Of a DNA stretch of 64,000 bases, positions 1-10,882 are shown one piece after another; position 1 is the stretch's first letter, and each line of letters starts with the position of its first letter. Below the pieces are notes generated by a model that was given only the letters and a program-made list of their open reading frames with translations, did no database searches and was not told where the DNA came from. Source of the DNA: Diplonema japonicum. Its lineage: Eukaryota > Euglenozoa > Diplonemea > Diplonemida > Diplonemidae. Both the position numbers and the translations under genes were made by a program. The stretch lies in assembly GCA_964019335.1 (NCBI GenBank), contig OZ025670.1, forward strand, positions 124,001-188,000, read 5' to 3'.

Positions 1-757
1 TTTTTTTTTTAAAGAAAGAAAAAAAAAGGGGGGAAAGAAAAACAAAAGGAGAAGATTACCTTTATTTTTTTTTTCTTTTCTATTTTTTTTTATATTTTTT
101 TCCGAAAGCGAACTTTGTTTTATTTCCAGACAAAAAAAATGGGGGACCCCTCCGTTAAGACCACTTTGAACGAAAGAAAAAAAAAAAGGAAAGAAGAAAG
201 AAAAAAATGACACACACACACACACACACACACCCTACCCTCAAAAGAAAAGACTGCACCCTTCCTGCTTCTTCCTTATATTTTTTTTTTTTTTATCTTT
301 ATATTATTTTTTCCATTGAAAATACCTTTTGTTGCTATATTTTTTTAATATTTCCCCCTCTCCCTTTCCCGCCCCCATTTACCTTCTTCTCTTCGCTTAT
401 AAAACAAAAAAAAAATTAAAAAAAGCCGAAAACCGGAACGACAAAGAAAAGAAGTATACTAACGGAAGGTTTTAGATCCATATATAGGTGAGGATTACTT
501 GTCCCCTGCACCCCCAACTTTTTTTTTTTTATTTTATTTTTTTACCGGATTTGTACTTATATTGTTATGCGAAAAGTCCCAAATTGGGCAAAAAATTCGA
601 AAAAGGTACATAATATTTACAGAACACCATTAAAACAGAACATAAAAATTACAAAAATAAAAAAAATCCCAGAAAATATCCCTAAAAATAAAAAATCCCA
701 AGACAAAAACAAAATACCCCCCAGCCGGGGAGGGGGGGTGGTATTACCGCAATTCTA
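1..757. other. Homopolymer-rich non-coding DNA
   Basis: Mostly runs of A, T and C with a short (CA)n microsatellite at 210-233. Open frames here consist of homopolymer residues such as Lys and Phe, and none looks like a protein. I see no gene. Confidence 0.7.
210..233. repeat. (CA)n microsatellite
   Basis: About twelve CA dinucleotides in a row, directly visible, flanked by poly-A-rich sequence. Confidence 0.95.
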
Positions 758-1639
758 GTTCACTATTGCCCAGTCCTGCACGTAGCACACCACATAGTCG
801 CAGGACAGGCAGACCCTCCCGCGGGTGCTCATGTCATGCTCACCAGAGCATTCCGTGCACTACCACACTGGTCTCCTTTCTAACCTGCTTGAGGGTTGCG
901 CTGCAGTTGGGGCAGGGCACCCTCGTCACGTTGTTCGTTCGCTGGCTTGGGGTCACTTGGCTTGGTGCCGCTGCTTGGCTTGGGGCTGAGGCTTCTTGGT
1001 CAGGCATTTCTTCTTCTTCTGCTTCTTCGTCAGAAGAAGGCGCATCAGAAATGGCCTCTATGTCGAGCTGCTGAACATCTCAGTGATCTCAATGTCCGGG
1101 TCTTCGGGTGCTGGTTCCGGTCGACTGACAGTCCCAATGGCTCCAATGGATCAATCTCCATCGGGTCAACTCCTGCATCTGCACCCAGCTTCTCGAACCA
1201 GCTCGACCTCGGAAGGCGGGGGCGGAGGGCCAGGCGAGGGCGCAGGAACGTCCTCAGTGGGCGGGGTCACGGATGCAAACCCGGGTGGGAGATCGTTAAA
1301 AAGGTAAGCGAACCCTGCCCGGATTGTTAGCTTGCGGTAAGCCTCGACACCCCAGGCAAGAACAAAAGGACGCATAATCTTTGTCCTTTTGTCAACCTCT
1401 AGCATTGCTGATTTTGCAATCTGTGAAGGTGTCGGGGCAGCAGGGGAGTCCACGGGGTTGGCAACAGAAGCAACGGGACCGGCAACAGAAACCACAGGAC
1501 CGGCAACAGAAACCACAGGACCGGCAACAGAAACCACAGGACCGGCAACAGAAACCACAGGACCGGCAACAGAAACCACAGGACCATACAGTACACTAAA
1601 TCCCCAGACCATTATTAAAACTGAACAATATAAATACAA
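758..1639 (-). pseudogene. Interrupted minus-strand coding remnant with 7-residue repeats and CxxC pairs
   Basis: Read on the minus strand, this island of balanced composition carries coding-like sequence that changes frame several times. It starts with repeats of GPVVSVA encoded by a 21-base tandem repeat, then a Pro-rich stretch. An acidic Ser/Glu stretch follows near 1020-1060. Near the end are Cys pairs (CPNC, CTEC, CLSC) like a small zinc ribbon, with a stop at 758-760. No single frame covers it all. The breaks could be short introns, for example a 25-base GT...AG segment between CPNC and CTEC, or frameshifts in a dead gene. It is the only minus-strand protein-like sequence outside the transposon. 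Function unknown. Confidence 0.4.
1460..1585. repeat. 21-base tandem repeat, six units
   Basis: Units begin GGCAACAGAAACCACAGG and start at 1460, 1481, 1502, 1523, 1544 and 1565. The first unit is diverged and the rest are nearly identical. The 21-base period keeps frame, giving GPVVSVA on the minus strand and ATETTGP on the plus strand. Confidence 0.9.
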
Positions 1640-3608
1640 ATCCGGTAATATTTTTTATTTTTATTTTTATTTTTTTTTTGGTTTCTAAAAGAAAAAGCCG
1701 GATCCCTTCCAGTCAAGAGCAGGACTACCTGAAGAAAATGAAAAAAAAAAAAAAAAAGAAGAAAAGCAGGCCAGAACAAGGCAAAAAGAAAAATCGAAAG
1801 AAATTGAAAGAATCGAATATTTATAAAATTTTCACCCCCCACCTTTTTTTTTCTGCCCCTTCTCCTGATGCGCATTGCATATCTTTGTTGGAAGACTTGA
1901 TAATGCCCAGGATACTGGAAACAAAAAAAAAAAGAAAAAAAAAAAGAACAGGCGAGAGGAATGAGTTACAGCTCTGCCCGGTAATAACCTTTATACACAG
2001 GTGATATTAGGGCGCTTTTTTTTCTCTTTTTTTTTCTTTGCGAATCATTAAAAAATGCAAGAAAAAGAATTTACTTGGCTGACTCAATATTATTGTTTTT
2101 TTTTCTTCTCTTCCTTTTTATTTCAGAAAAAAAAAAGTTTCCCTCCTCCACCGCCTCCCCCACTTCTCTCTCTTTTTTTTTTCTTTTTTTTCTTTTGCTC
2201 TAGCAAAAATGCAAGAAAAAAAAAGTTTTATGATGAGATAATCCATTGAGTGGGGATCCCTCCCTTTCCATATTTTTTTTTCTTCTTTTTTTTTTTTTCT
2301 TTTTCGAATGCATTGTTTCTTTTTTGTTTTTTGTCTTTTTTTGTATTGTCGCAATTTAGCGCAAATCAGTTTTGATATTCCTATAAAAAAAAAAAAAAAA
2401 AAAAAATCACACCCAGTTTTTTGTAGTGACCTAAAGACAGCGCGTCAGTTTCCTTTTTGTTCTTCCTGCCTCATTTCTGTCAGCAGCCTCCGGGCGCCAA
2501 CTTTCGAAAGAAAGCTCATTCTCTTCCTCCCATTTTTTTTTTTTTTAAATCAATATTATCAATGATGAAAGAAAAACCTTAAAGAGAGAGAACAAGGGTT
2601 GTCGCCATTTGCAAAGGTGAAGAGACCCTTATATTCTTACAACAAACACCCAATTTATGCTATTTTCTACAAAAGAAAAAGAAGGGGGAAGAAAAAAGGG
2701 GGGGAAAAAAAAGTAAGCTTTCTTTTTTTTTTTATTTGCATCATCATGCACCAGAGACCAAAAAAAAAAAAAAAAAACATTTCAAATCGCTTCGTCCTTA
2801 GCTGGTGCGATAAAAAGAATGCAAATTTGCAAATAAAAAACAAAACAAAAAAAAAATTGCTTTTTCTTTTTTTTTTCTTTTCTTTTTTTTATTTACCCCC
2901 CCTTTTTTTTCTCTTTTTTTTTAGTTCTCTCTCTTCTCGTGCCCCCCTTATTGTCGTGTGTGAGGCGAACGAGCTAGAACAGGGGAAAAAAAAAAAGAGA
3001 AAAAAGAAATTATAGAATATTGCTGTCTTGCTAACTGCTCCTTCAAAATAATGAAGGAAAAAGACAAAAAAAAAAAAAGAACGAATATTGAAAAAAAAGT
3101 TGCCATATGTGTTACAAAGGATTACAACAATCAAAAAAAAAAGGCATTTTTTTTATTTTATTTTATTTTTCTCGTAGTGCCTCCTTGTCCATTGCCTTTT
3201 TTTTAAAACAATTTTTTTTTTTATTTATTTTTATTCATTCCCTTTTTAAATTATCTTCTATACTTGGTAGTATTTCCTTCTGGGTTTACTGTAGTCACTC
3301 CTCCAATATGGGGGCTAAGAAAAAAGAAAAAAGAAAAAAGCAAATAAGATCAGTGGAGACTGCTACGGCGCTAGGGATCTTTTTAGAGCTTTCATAACAG
3401 CAAATTTGGGAGGGGGGAGGGGGGGGGTAAAAAAATAGGGTCAAGGAAAGGAGGATTGAAGAAGAAAAAAAAGAGGGTACACGAAAACTCCTTTTTTTTT
3501 TTTTTCCCTCTCTTTCCCCCCTACAACCCCCCTGCTTCCCAGAACACCAGACTCTTTCCCGGTGGTTTAACCTCCTTGAATAAGTTTTTATCCCTAACGA
3601 AACAGTTT

Positions 3609-3640
<32 letters not shown>

Positions 3641-4148
3641 TTCAAACAGTTGAAAAGTCCTCAAAAAAAAAAAAGCCGAAAAAAAAGAATACGGGAAAAG
3701 GTGGTGTGAGAGAGAGAAAATTCCCCAAAAACTGAAACATCAGTAAAAAAAAAGAAAAAAAAAAAAAAAAAAAACAAAAAAAAAAATCGCACGTTCCTTT
3801 AAGGGGGGTTTAAAAAATGAAAGTTTTCAAAAAAAAAAGAAAAACTGCCGTCCCCCACCTTCCTTTCCCGACCTTTTTTTTTTTTGCACCCCCATCCCCC
3901 TTCACAAGAAGATTATACATTAGGGGAAAAAAAAAGCTATTATTCACATCGATGAACTTTTTGTCACTTTCCTTGGGGAAAAAAAAGAAAAAAAAAGGAA
4001 TGAAAAAAATCACGAGATTTCTTTTTTTTTTTTTTCATTTTTTTACTCTACTCGAGTGACACAAGTTCATTTGGATGTGGATAAAGGTGGTTTTATTTTC
4101 TTGCTCTCCTCAATTTTACTTCGTTCTGTCCCTGATAGGAAAAACCAA

Positions 4149-4181
<33 letters not shown>

Positions 4182-5539
4182 GGAAAGGTCACATTTTACC
4201 CGAAAGCGCTCGGAAAGCGGTCAAAATTTGAAAAGAATCATCCGGCTGAGATCTGTACTGGGCTAGCGTTTTGCGCGCTTCTCGCCCCGTAAGCGGGCGG
4301 CCAATCCCATATATATCGAATGGAGTAAAATTGAGAGGAGTGTCGCTGTTATATTTCACACTTCTTAAATGCAGTAAAAGGAATTGTGCTGGGGACAAAA
4401 AAGAAAGTCCTAAAGCTTCTTTTTTTTTTTTTTTTTTTTTTTTTTTTCTTTCCATAAGATCATATCTTAAAGATACCGTGTACATTTACTGTTACTTTAA
4501 GCTTTTTGCTGAATTTCCTTTTTATTCTCTTTTTTTTTTTTTTTTTTAAATGTCTCTTTTTTTTTTGTTTTCATATTATTCATTTTATTTTTTCCCCTCG
4601 GGTTTTCACCCCTCTCCCCCCCCCCCATTATTTCGAAAAAAAAGAAACAAAGAACTGCACAACAACACGGAAAACCTGGAAGTACTGGGGATCAAAGGAT
4701 GATACCGAGTATTACGGAAAATATTTATTAAAAAAAAGAAATGGAGGAGAGAAAGGGGAAAAGAAAAAAAAGAAAAGAAAAAAAAAACCCCCTCCCTTCG
4801 TTATTATTTTTTTTTTGTATTTTCCCTTACTTAATTTCCCTCCCCTGTTGTAGATTCCAGCCTTTCGTGCCTCCTAGCTAGAAGCCCTTTGTTTTTTTTT
4901 TTCTTTTCTTTTTTTTTTTTCTTCCAGACCATGTTTTTCTTTTTTTTTTTCTTGTGAAAAACGAAAAATGAAACGTGAGGAGAGGAAACCCTGTCTCTCC
5001 CCCTTCCCCTTGCAACGTGCTGTTTCCTTTGGGAAATGCAAGAGAAAATTTGTCTTTTTAAAGAGTTCCTTGTTTCGCTTATCTTTGAAAGAAGCACGTT
5101 CACCCTCCTTACTATCTTACCTTTTTTGTTTTTTGTTTTATTTTTTTCCCCTTTCCTTCCGTCCCACTCCTTCCTTTCTTCATTTTTTTTCTGCGTCTTT
5201 ACTTTTCTTTTTCCTTCATATTATGGCTGGGATGGATTCTGACGCCCTCCATAAGTGATAACCTTTCCTCTGTCTCCATTATATTTTTTTTTCCATTTTT
5301 CCATCCTTTCCTCGATTCCCCCCCTTTCTTTCTCAACTTATAATTGCCATAATACTTCATTACAACAATTATATGCCTTCCCATCCCCCTCCTCGGGTTG
5401 TGTCTAGCTCTCACACAACTGTACTTTCGCCAATGCCGGTCGGCTAAGTGAAGGTTGCGGACACCCGTCTGCAAGTTAGTATTTAGCCTTTTATATTTGT
5501 AACTCCTTTTGCATGCTTTGAATGTCACCCTAGGTTGGG
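1640..5539. other. Homopolymer-rich spacer, possible strand-switch region
   Basis: Nearly 3.9 kb of A, T and C runs with a few unique islands, the clearest at about 4195-4400. A 7-base stem is visible at 5397-5419 (GTTGTGT/ACACAAC). No coding region is supported. It separates the minus-strand remnant from the all-plus gene cluster, so it is where transcription direction would change. The final bases (CCCTAG just before 5535) look like a splice acceptor for the first plus gene. Confidence 0.5.
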
Positions 5540-8443
5540 ATGGGTGCCCCATATATGGATGAAGACCTGTACCTCCCTATCGAGGAAGAGCAGCTGCGCC
5601 AGAAGCTCGATGCTGCCCTGCAGAGCGTGCGGACGGTGCTGCACCAGAACCGTGCCCCACAGTTCGCTGGGGACGTGCACCACCAGTACGAGGACAAGTT
5701 CCTGCTGGCAGAGTTTGTAACGCGGGCAGCGTGCGGCGCGGTGCTGAACTCCCTCGAGGTGTTGGGGCTGGACGGGGCGGGGCTGCGGCAGATGAAGGAG
5801 TGGAGCAGAACGAAGGCCGTGACGCTGGAGTTGCGACGAGAGGAGCAGTGCACGTTTGTCAGGAAGACATCGCGGGAGGAGGAGTCGAAGACGAAGCAGG
5901 TGACAAAGATTGCAGGGGTGAAGATGGAGAACAAAACGGTGACGACGATCGTGGAGTGGTTCTGGGACGTGGAGGTGAGCTGGGAGCTGTGCGCCTACAG
6001 TGGGACAGAGAAGGAGAAACGTGTGACGCTGGTGCGGAGGGAGGGGGCTGTGACGCAAGTGAAGACGCTGTCGGAGACGGCGCCGCACCCGAAGGTGGCG
6101 GTGAAGGATAGCATCGCATGTGAGGCGACGTGGCTACTGCAATGCCTGGACGAGGAGCTGAGGGTGGCGTTCAAGGTGAACAGGAATGGAGAGGGCTGTC
6201 ACACCCCAAGAAGGAACAAGGAAGTGGAGAGAGCGGTGGGCTGCCTGGAGCAGATGATGTTGTGGTGCAGCTCTGTCGCAAGCTACTTCGAGCACCACAT
6301 CTTCCCGATACAGCAGAAGCACAACCTGGACCTCCCTTCTCTGCGGCAGGTGGAGGGGATCTTCGTCCCCGTGGTCCCCCTCTTGGAGGCGGTAGAGAAG
6401 AATGAGAAGGCGAAGGAGCAGCGGCTGCTAGAGGTACAGAAGGATGGAGGAGAGGAAAAGGAAGGTCAAGGACAAGCACAAGGCAAACACCTGACGGTGG
6501 TCGCTGCAACAAATGAGGAGGAGCAGAGTAAGTGCGCCCTCTCCTTGGGAGACCTGGAAGCATTCTTGGGGGAGGAGAGGAGGGGGCTGGCGGAAAAGAA
6601 GGACCTGCTCGCGAAAACCTTCCCTGTGGGGAGGAGCGGGAAGCAGGGGCTGATCACAACGGTGGAGGGCCTGCTGGTGGTGGTGGTGGGACACCTGCGG
6701 GAAATCGGGGAGCGGTACCTGCTGGGGGTGGGGTACATCGAGGGGCTGCTGAGGAAGCAGCTGGTGGGGGCGATCGGGAAGGAGGTAGGGTCCGAGGACT
6801 TCGGGGCGTACATGCGGTTCCACAACAGGAAGCTGTTCCAGGAGGAGGTGGGGCCGCGCGGGTTCTGCTACTCCGTGAGGCGGGGGAAGCACAGCCCCGA
6901 AGGGGTGGTCAGCATCGAGGCGAAGAAGGGGATGGATTCGGAGCCTGTGGTGACGGTGGTGCGGCGACTGCAGAAGGTAGCGGGAGAGGGGACGATGCGG
7001 TTTGCACTAAACGCGGCAACGACAGTGTCGCTGGGCGGGGAAAGGTACGTGCACGCATACATCGGGCACAAGTTCTCGACGGAGGCGATGCCAGAGCTGG
7101 AGCTGGTGGCGAGGGCACGGCAGTTCAGCGGCTACATCCTGCTGTTGGGGAGGATCGGGGGCAGGGATTTGTTCCTCCCGCAGCACGCGATGCTGGTGCA
7201 GAACATGGACGACCTGAAGATCCCCCTCAAGCTGGACGAGATCCCCACCCCGCAGGAGTTCCAAGATGCGATCGAGTCCCTGTCCCCCGAGCAGCAGCGC
7301 TTTGCGCAGGCCTACCGCTCCATGCAGCTGGAAGCGACATTGTTCGCCGTGTGCGTCGTGCAAATCAAGCCACAGCTGGAGAGGGTCCTGAACCTTCCCC
7401 CCGACAGCCTCACCAAGGAAATCAAGCTCACCCAGGACCTTCTCCAACTCTTCATCGACTATGAGATTTCCAGCGACCTCCTGGCCTTCAAAGCCGACCC
7501 CATGAAGGACGAGGATACCATACCGGGCACAAGGAAGCTGCACGAAGTTAAAGAACATGTCGCCGCCTTGCAACAGATGCTGAAGCAGGCTAAAGAAAGG
7601 GAACTAGCAGAGCAAAGACTGGTTAATGAGAAGAAAAGGCTGGAAGCTTGCAGCGTGGTGTTGGGGCCTTCAGACGTGAGCATGACAGTCGACACACCAC
7701 GCGCACCAATACGGCGGCCATCCCCGAAGCCACCAGAACACGAGACGTGCTTCGGCTTTTTTGCATTGGTATCCATGTGCTGTTGTTCCACAACGTGCTG
7801 CGGGTCAGTGTCAGACAAGCCGGTCATGAACAAAGAAGCCATGCGCCTTCCCGTCCCCGTCCCCGTTAAAACATGTTCAATTTTAAGATGTCTTAAGAGA
7901 ACCCCGACCACACACCACAAACCTGAGTCAGTGAAGAAGGCACTTCAGGGCAACAAAAAGACGCAGCACCACGACCCTGAGAGTGAAGGGTACGACATCA
8001 GCAGCATCCCACATGAACTGGAGGCAAGGTACAAGGAGTATGATGAGGACAACTGCCTGCGGCCCACTATCGTGGGTGTGGGAGGGACATGGAAGAAGAC
8101 GTTCCAGAAGAACCTGCTGACGAAGCCTGAGGAAGCGACGCTGGGTGCGGAGGAGCAACGGAAGGAGAGGAACAAGGCATTCGACGTGCTGGACGCTTTG
8201 ACGCGGTCGGGTGCCTTGGGAGTCGAGGAGGCGGACCTGCACGTCGTTGTAGCAGCAACGCACTGCTTCGACTTGACGCTGATGGACACTGTGGTGCAGA
8301 GGAGCGTCAACCCCGTTGAGAAGGTCGAGCGGTCCACCCTCATCGTCGCCAGCACGGTGCACCAGTCACACCCCACCACCCTCGTCAAACAAGACCAGCT
8401 GCAGCGGCTCACCACCTACTCCACTAAACTCATGGAACACTAA
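5540..8443 (+). CDS. Large conserved-looking protein of unknown function (967 aa)
   Basis: Uninterrupted frame of 967 codons with balanced composition. The start is the first ATG after a CCCTAG acceptor-like site. The protein looks soluble, mixed helical and strand. The N-terminal third contains a well-formed globular segment (around LYLPIEEEQLRQKLDAAL). A Lys/Glu-rich linker lies near residues 285-325 and another helical stretch near 650-710. An unusual Cys-rich stretch (MCCCSTTCC) sits near residue 750 and could be a lipid-modified or metal-binding site. The last 170 residues form a second globular region (for example DLHVVVAATHCFDLTLMDT) that looks conserved. I do not recognise a named family. 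A GT...AG pair spans the Cys-rich stretch, but splicing it out would shift the frame, so I keep it as coding. Confidence 0.85.
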   Translation: MGAPYMDEDLYLPIEEEQLRQKLDAALQSVRTVLHQNRAPQFAGDVHHQYEDKFLLAEFVTRAACGAVLNSLEVLGLDGAGLRQMKEWSRTKAVTLELRREEQCTFVRKTSREEESKTKQVTKIAGVKMENKTVTTIVEWFWDVEVSWELCAYSGTEKEKRVTLVRREGAVTQVKTLSETAPHPKVAVKDSIACEATWLLQCLDEELRVAFKVNRNGEGCHTPRRNKEVERAVGCLEQMMLWCSSVASYFEHHIFPIQQKHNLDLPSLRQVEGIFVPVVPLLEAVEKNEKAKEQRLLEVQKDGGEEKEGQGQAQGKHLTVVAATNEEEQSKCALSLGDLEAFLGEERRGLAEKKDLLAKTFPVGRSGKQGLITTVEGLLVVVVGHLREIGERYLLGVGYIEGLLRKQLVGAIGKEVGSEDFGAYMRFHNRKLFQEEVGPRGFCYSVRRGKHSPEGVVSIEAKKGMDSEPVVTVVRRLQKVAGEGTMRFALNAATTVSLGGERYVHAYIGHKFSTEAMPELELVARARQFSGYILLLGRIGGRDLFLPQHAMLVQNMDDLKIPLKLDEIPTPQEFQDAIESLSPEQQRFAQAYRSMQLEATLFAVCVVQIKPQLERVLNLPPDSLTKEIKLTQDLLQLFIDYEISSDLLAFKADPMKDEDTIPGTRKLHEVKEHVAALQQMLKQAKERELAEQRLVNEKKRLEACSVVLGPSDVSMTVDTPRAPIRRPSPKPPEHETCFGFFALVSMCCCSTTCCGSVSDKPVMNKEAMRLPVPVPVKTCSILRCLKRTPTTHHKPESVKKALQGNKKTQHHDPESEGYDISSIPHELEARYKEYDEDNCLRPTIVGVGGTWKKTFQKNLLTKPEEATLGAEEQRKERNKAFDVLDALTRSGALGVEEADLHVVVAATHCFDLTLMDTVVQRSVNPVEKVERSTLIVASTVHQSHPTTLVKQDQLQRLTTYSTKLMEH

Positions 8444-8886
8444 TAACGATACCAACGAGAACAGAGCCATCTCTCTATCCGTCCCTTGCGCGACTTGGCT
8501 CCCTTCAAGAAACAAAGAAGAAGAAAAATAGAGGAAATTGAACCCTTGCGTGACTTGGCTTCCTTCTCATGGGTACCAGAGGACAGAGGAAGAACGGTTT
8601 ATGCAGAAGATGCTAAAATGACAATATTTCTAGACAGCCTACGCCCCTAGCTCTCGCTTCCCCTATCCTTTCGGCGGTAGTGTTTTCTTTTATTATTATT
8701 ATTTGGATGTTTCTCGGTTTCTCATAAGAAAGTGACTTCACCACCTTGTGCACCGCTTCAAATTGCCGATGCCACATGCAAAACCCTGTAAGGGACATCG
8801 AATTCATTCTTTCTTTTCTTTTTTTTCCTTTTTACACATATATTATTTCTCGTTGTTGCAGCAAATATATAGTTCCCCAGACCAGC
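8444..8886. other. 3' untranslated/intergenic DNA
   Basis: Contains a diverged direct repeat: CCTTGCGCGACTTGGCT near 8485 and CCTTGCGTGACTTGGCT near 8545. A T-rich run follows at 8810-8830. TTGTTGCAG near 8860 and CCCCAG at 8880 are acceptor-like sites just before the next ATG. No coding sequence is supported. Confidence 0.5.
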
Positions 8887-9240
8887 ATGGAGGGAGTGTC
8901 AATGCACCTAAGTGAAAGTGATGCGAAGGTGGCAGCGAGGCAGCTTGTGGAAGGGCTACGGAGGAGGACGCAGGAGGCTGAAGAGAAACTTGAAAGTGCA
9001 TTTTTGGAAAACGAAGAGTTGGTGAAACTGCTTCTACAAATTGAGTCGGGATCAACACCTTCATTACAGCAGTTCCAAAAGCTTTACCGTGAGAATGTCA
9101 GTTTAAAAAAATCGTTGCAGCAAGAAGATGCCAAGATGAAGAGTGTTGCTCAGAATTGCGCCAGAAAGCTAGCCGACGCCGCTGAAAGGTTGCAAGCTAA
9201 GGAACGTGAGCTCCAAGCACTCCGGGCACAAATGAGGTAA
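8887..9240 (+). CDS. Small coiled-coil protein (117 aa)
   Basis: The start is the first ATG after a pyrimidine run and CCCCAG. The product is almost all helix, rich in Glu, Lys, Gln and Leu with heptad-like spacing (QLVEGLRRRTQEAEEKLES and further). This is typical of a coiled coil and gives no specific function. The stop TAA overlaps a possible intron donor (ATGAG|GTAATC). If spliced to an acceptor at 9489 (TTAACAG), the protein would end ...RDTCY with a stop at 9503-9505. That intron (about 253 bases) would be much longer than the others seen here, so I keep the simple reading. Confidence 0.6.
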   Translation: MEGVSMHLSESDAKVAARQLVEGLRRRTQEAEEKLESAFLENEELVKLLLQIESGSTPSLQQFQKLYRENVSLKKSLQQEDAKMKSVAQNCARKLADAAERLQAKERELQALRAQMR

Positions 9241-9850
9241 TCCTTTTGCGTTCTCACTTATATTCTTCTCCCTCCCCTCCCTCCCTGGTTTGTTTGCTCA
9301 GAATAATATTGAAGGGAACATAAAAGGGGTGAGATAGCTCCCTGTTGTTTGTCCCGTCTCCCCCCCCCTTTCTTTTTTCTTTTAGAGTTCAGTTACTTAT
9401 GATTTTTTTTTTTTTACTTGCACCTTGTTAAATGTAACCTCTTTTATCCTTTCCTGCCCCCTTCCCCCTATTTTTTTTATAATTAACAGAGACACTTGTT
9501 ATTGAGGTATCAAAGAAAAAAAGGGGGGGGGGGAGGGGGGGAGAGAGAGAGAGAATATTGGAAACGCAGTGAGGTACATTTTTTTTTTCTTTCTTTTAAA
9601 CCCCCGCCTTCTTTCGTCTCCTCTCGTAAGCCGCGTTTTTTTTTTTTTTTTTTTTTTTTTTTGAGAAGCGTGAAAACTAATAATATTATTTCAGGCGTCC
9701 TGCCACATACCGCAGGTACCCTTAAATGTCTCTTTTTTTTATCTACTTTTCCCATCTTGCATGTTCCTTTTCCCGTTTACTCATTCCTGAGGAAGAAGGG
9801 AGTCAGTGCAGGAGCAGTTTAAAAAAAAAAAAAGAAAAAAAATAACTATT
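9241..9850. other. Intergenic low-complexity DNA
   Basis: Runs of C, G and T (notably poly-G near 9523-9540 and poly-T at 9635-9662). Apart from a possible terminal exon of the preceding gene at 9490-9505, I see nothing coding. Confidence 0.5.
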
Positions 9851-9852
9851 TA

Positions 9853-10036
9853 TTTAGTGAAAATAAGATCGTATGATTTTCACGCGTGGTGGCAGTGGTT
9901 TAACGAGTGGGTATATGACTTCACGAGCGAAGCGAGTGCAGTCATGAATGTCTACTTCACGAGCGAAGCGAGTGAAGTAACATCAACGAGTTAAACATGC
10001 CACCACAAGTGAAAATCGGATCTATTTTCACTAAAT
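9853..10036. mobile_element. MITE-like element with about 40-base terminal inverted repeats
   Basis: The left arm reads TTTAGTGAAAATAAGATCG then GATTTTCACGCGTGGTGGCA. The right arm, reverse-complemented, reads TTTAGTGAAAATAGATCC then GATTTTCACTTGTGGTGGCA. The two arms match over about 40 bases with few differences. Inside are two copies of the near-palindrome ACTTCACGAGCGAAGCGAGTG. There is no transposase frame, so it would be non-autonomous. No convincing target-site duplication was identified. Confidence 0.6.
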
Positions 10037-10086
10037 CCGTTGTTTTATTTAACGTCAGTCAGATTTGAAAGGGTGGGGCATTACAG

Positions 10087-10128
10087 GTTACAAGTTACAA
10101 GTTACAAGTTACAAGTTACAAGTTACAA
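10087..10128. repeat. Heptamer tandem repeat (GTTACAA)6
   Basis: Six perfect tandem heptamers GTTACAA are directly visible. They lie just inside the left end of the second inverted-repeat element, a common place for subterminal repeats. Confidence 0.9.
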
Positions 10129-10443
10129 ATCTTATTGGGGGTGCTTATGGTTGATATTGATTGTCAAGGCATATCCTGTGTGGTGCGGGCTGTGCGTCCA
10201 TGGGTGCTGACAGGACCTCGGTCTGGACCTGTGGGGCTGCTGCCTGGGTTGCTGAGGTTGCCCCACTAGCAGCTGTCACCGCTGCTGCTTGCCAAGCCCT
10301 TCTGTTGAGGGAGGCGACCAGATCCTTGAGTGACGTAAAAAGTGAGTTTCCAAAACAAGGGGCCTGTGTGGTAACCACTTAGGTGATTCCTTTTCCGTGT
10401 TTTCGCCCCCGGCCCCTTGCTGTGCAGTGAAAATAGGGCTAGC

Positions 10444-10469
10444 GTGAATATAAAGTACTTTATATTCAC
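10444..10469. repeat. Perfect 26-base palindrome
   Basis: GTGAATATAAAGT is immediately followed by its exact reverse complement ACTTTATATTCAC. A weaker related inverted repeat follows near 10548-10575. It lies inside the 10050-10604 element. Confidence 0.85.
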
Positions 10470-10604
10470 TCATAAAGTAATTTTCATTTCTGCCCCTGTT
10501 TTCTTCCTAAAACAAGCCTGAAATCTGCAATGAAAATAAAGTGAAGCGTGAAATAATGTGAAATATTATATTCACTCCCACCCTTGAAAATCTGACTGGA
10601 GTTA

Positions 10605-10848
10605 TATAAAGAAAAGAAAAAAAAAGAGGTTTTTTACGCCAAACCGTGTTCTGAAATATATTTCTCACAGGAAAGATTTCGGCACTACCGTATTTTTAAA
10701 GAATTAAAAAGTTCGTTGACAACAAACGATAAAGAAAGTAATTTATTAAGCTGTTTCGTCTGTTTATCTTGAACTTGCTCAAACGTTGGCTGAGAAATTC
10801 TTTCCCTCAGGGTTTTTCCCACTACACTCACAGAAAGGTGTCTGGAGT

Positions 10849-10882
<34 letters not shown>

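Larger units (their letters stand above)
10050..10604. mobile_element. Second inverted-repeat element, about 555 bp
   Basis: The left end reads AACGTCAGTCAGATTTGAAA followed by GGGTGGG. The right end is CCCACCC followed by TTGAAAATCTGACTGGAGTT, its near inverse. Between them are six TTACAAG-type heptamers, a balanced-composition segment (10140-10380) and a perfect 26-base palindrome at 10444-10469. The middle segment has an open minus-strand frame of 77 codons (10145-10378), rich in Ala and Gln, which may be captured coding DNA or chance. This looks like a non-autonomous DNA transposon. Confidence 0.55.

Noticed and set aside
207-5258. Many open frames with long Phe, Lys or Pro runs
   Set aside because: They are direct translations of homopolymers, overlap on both strands and have no protein-like composition.
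5859-6563. Long frames on other strands inside the 5540-8443 gene
   Set aside because: They are shadows of the GC-rich coding frame: Pro/Ser/Arg-rich with no domain.
7755-7820. Possible intron over the Cys-rich stretch of the 967-residue protein
   Set aside because: GT...AG pairs exist, but removal shifts the frame while the unspliced frame stays open to a good C-terminal domain.
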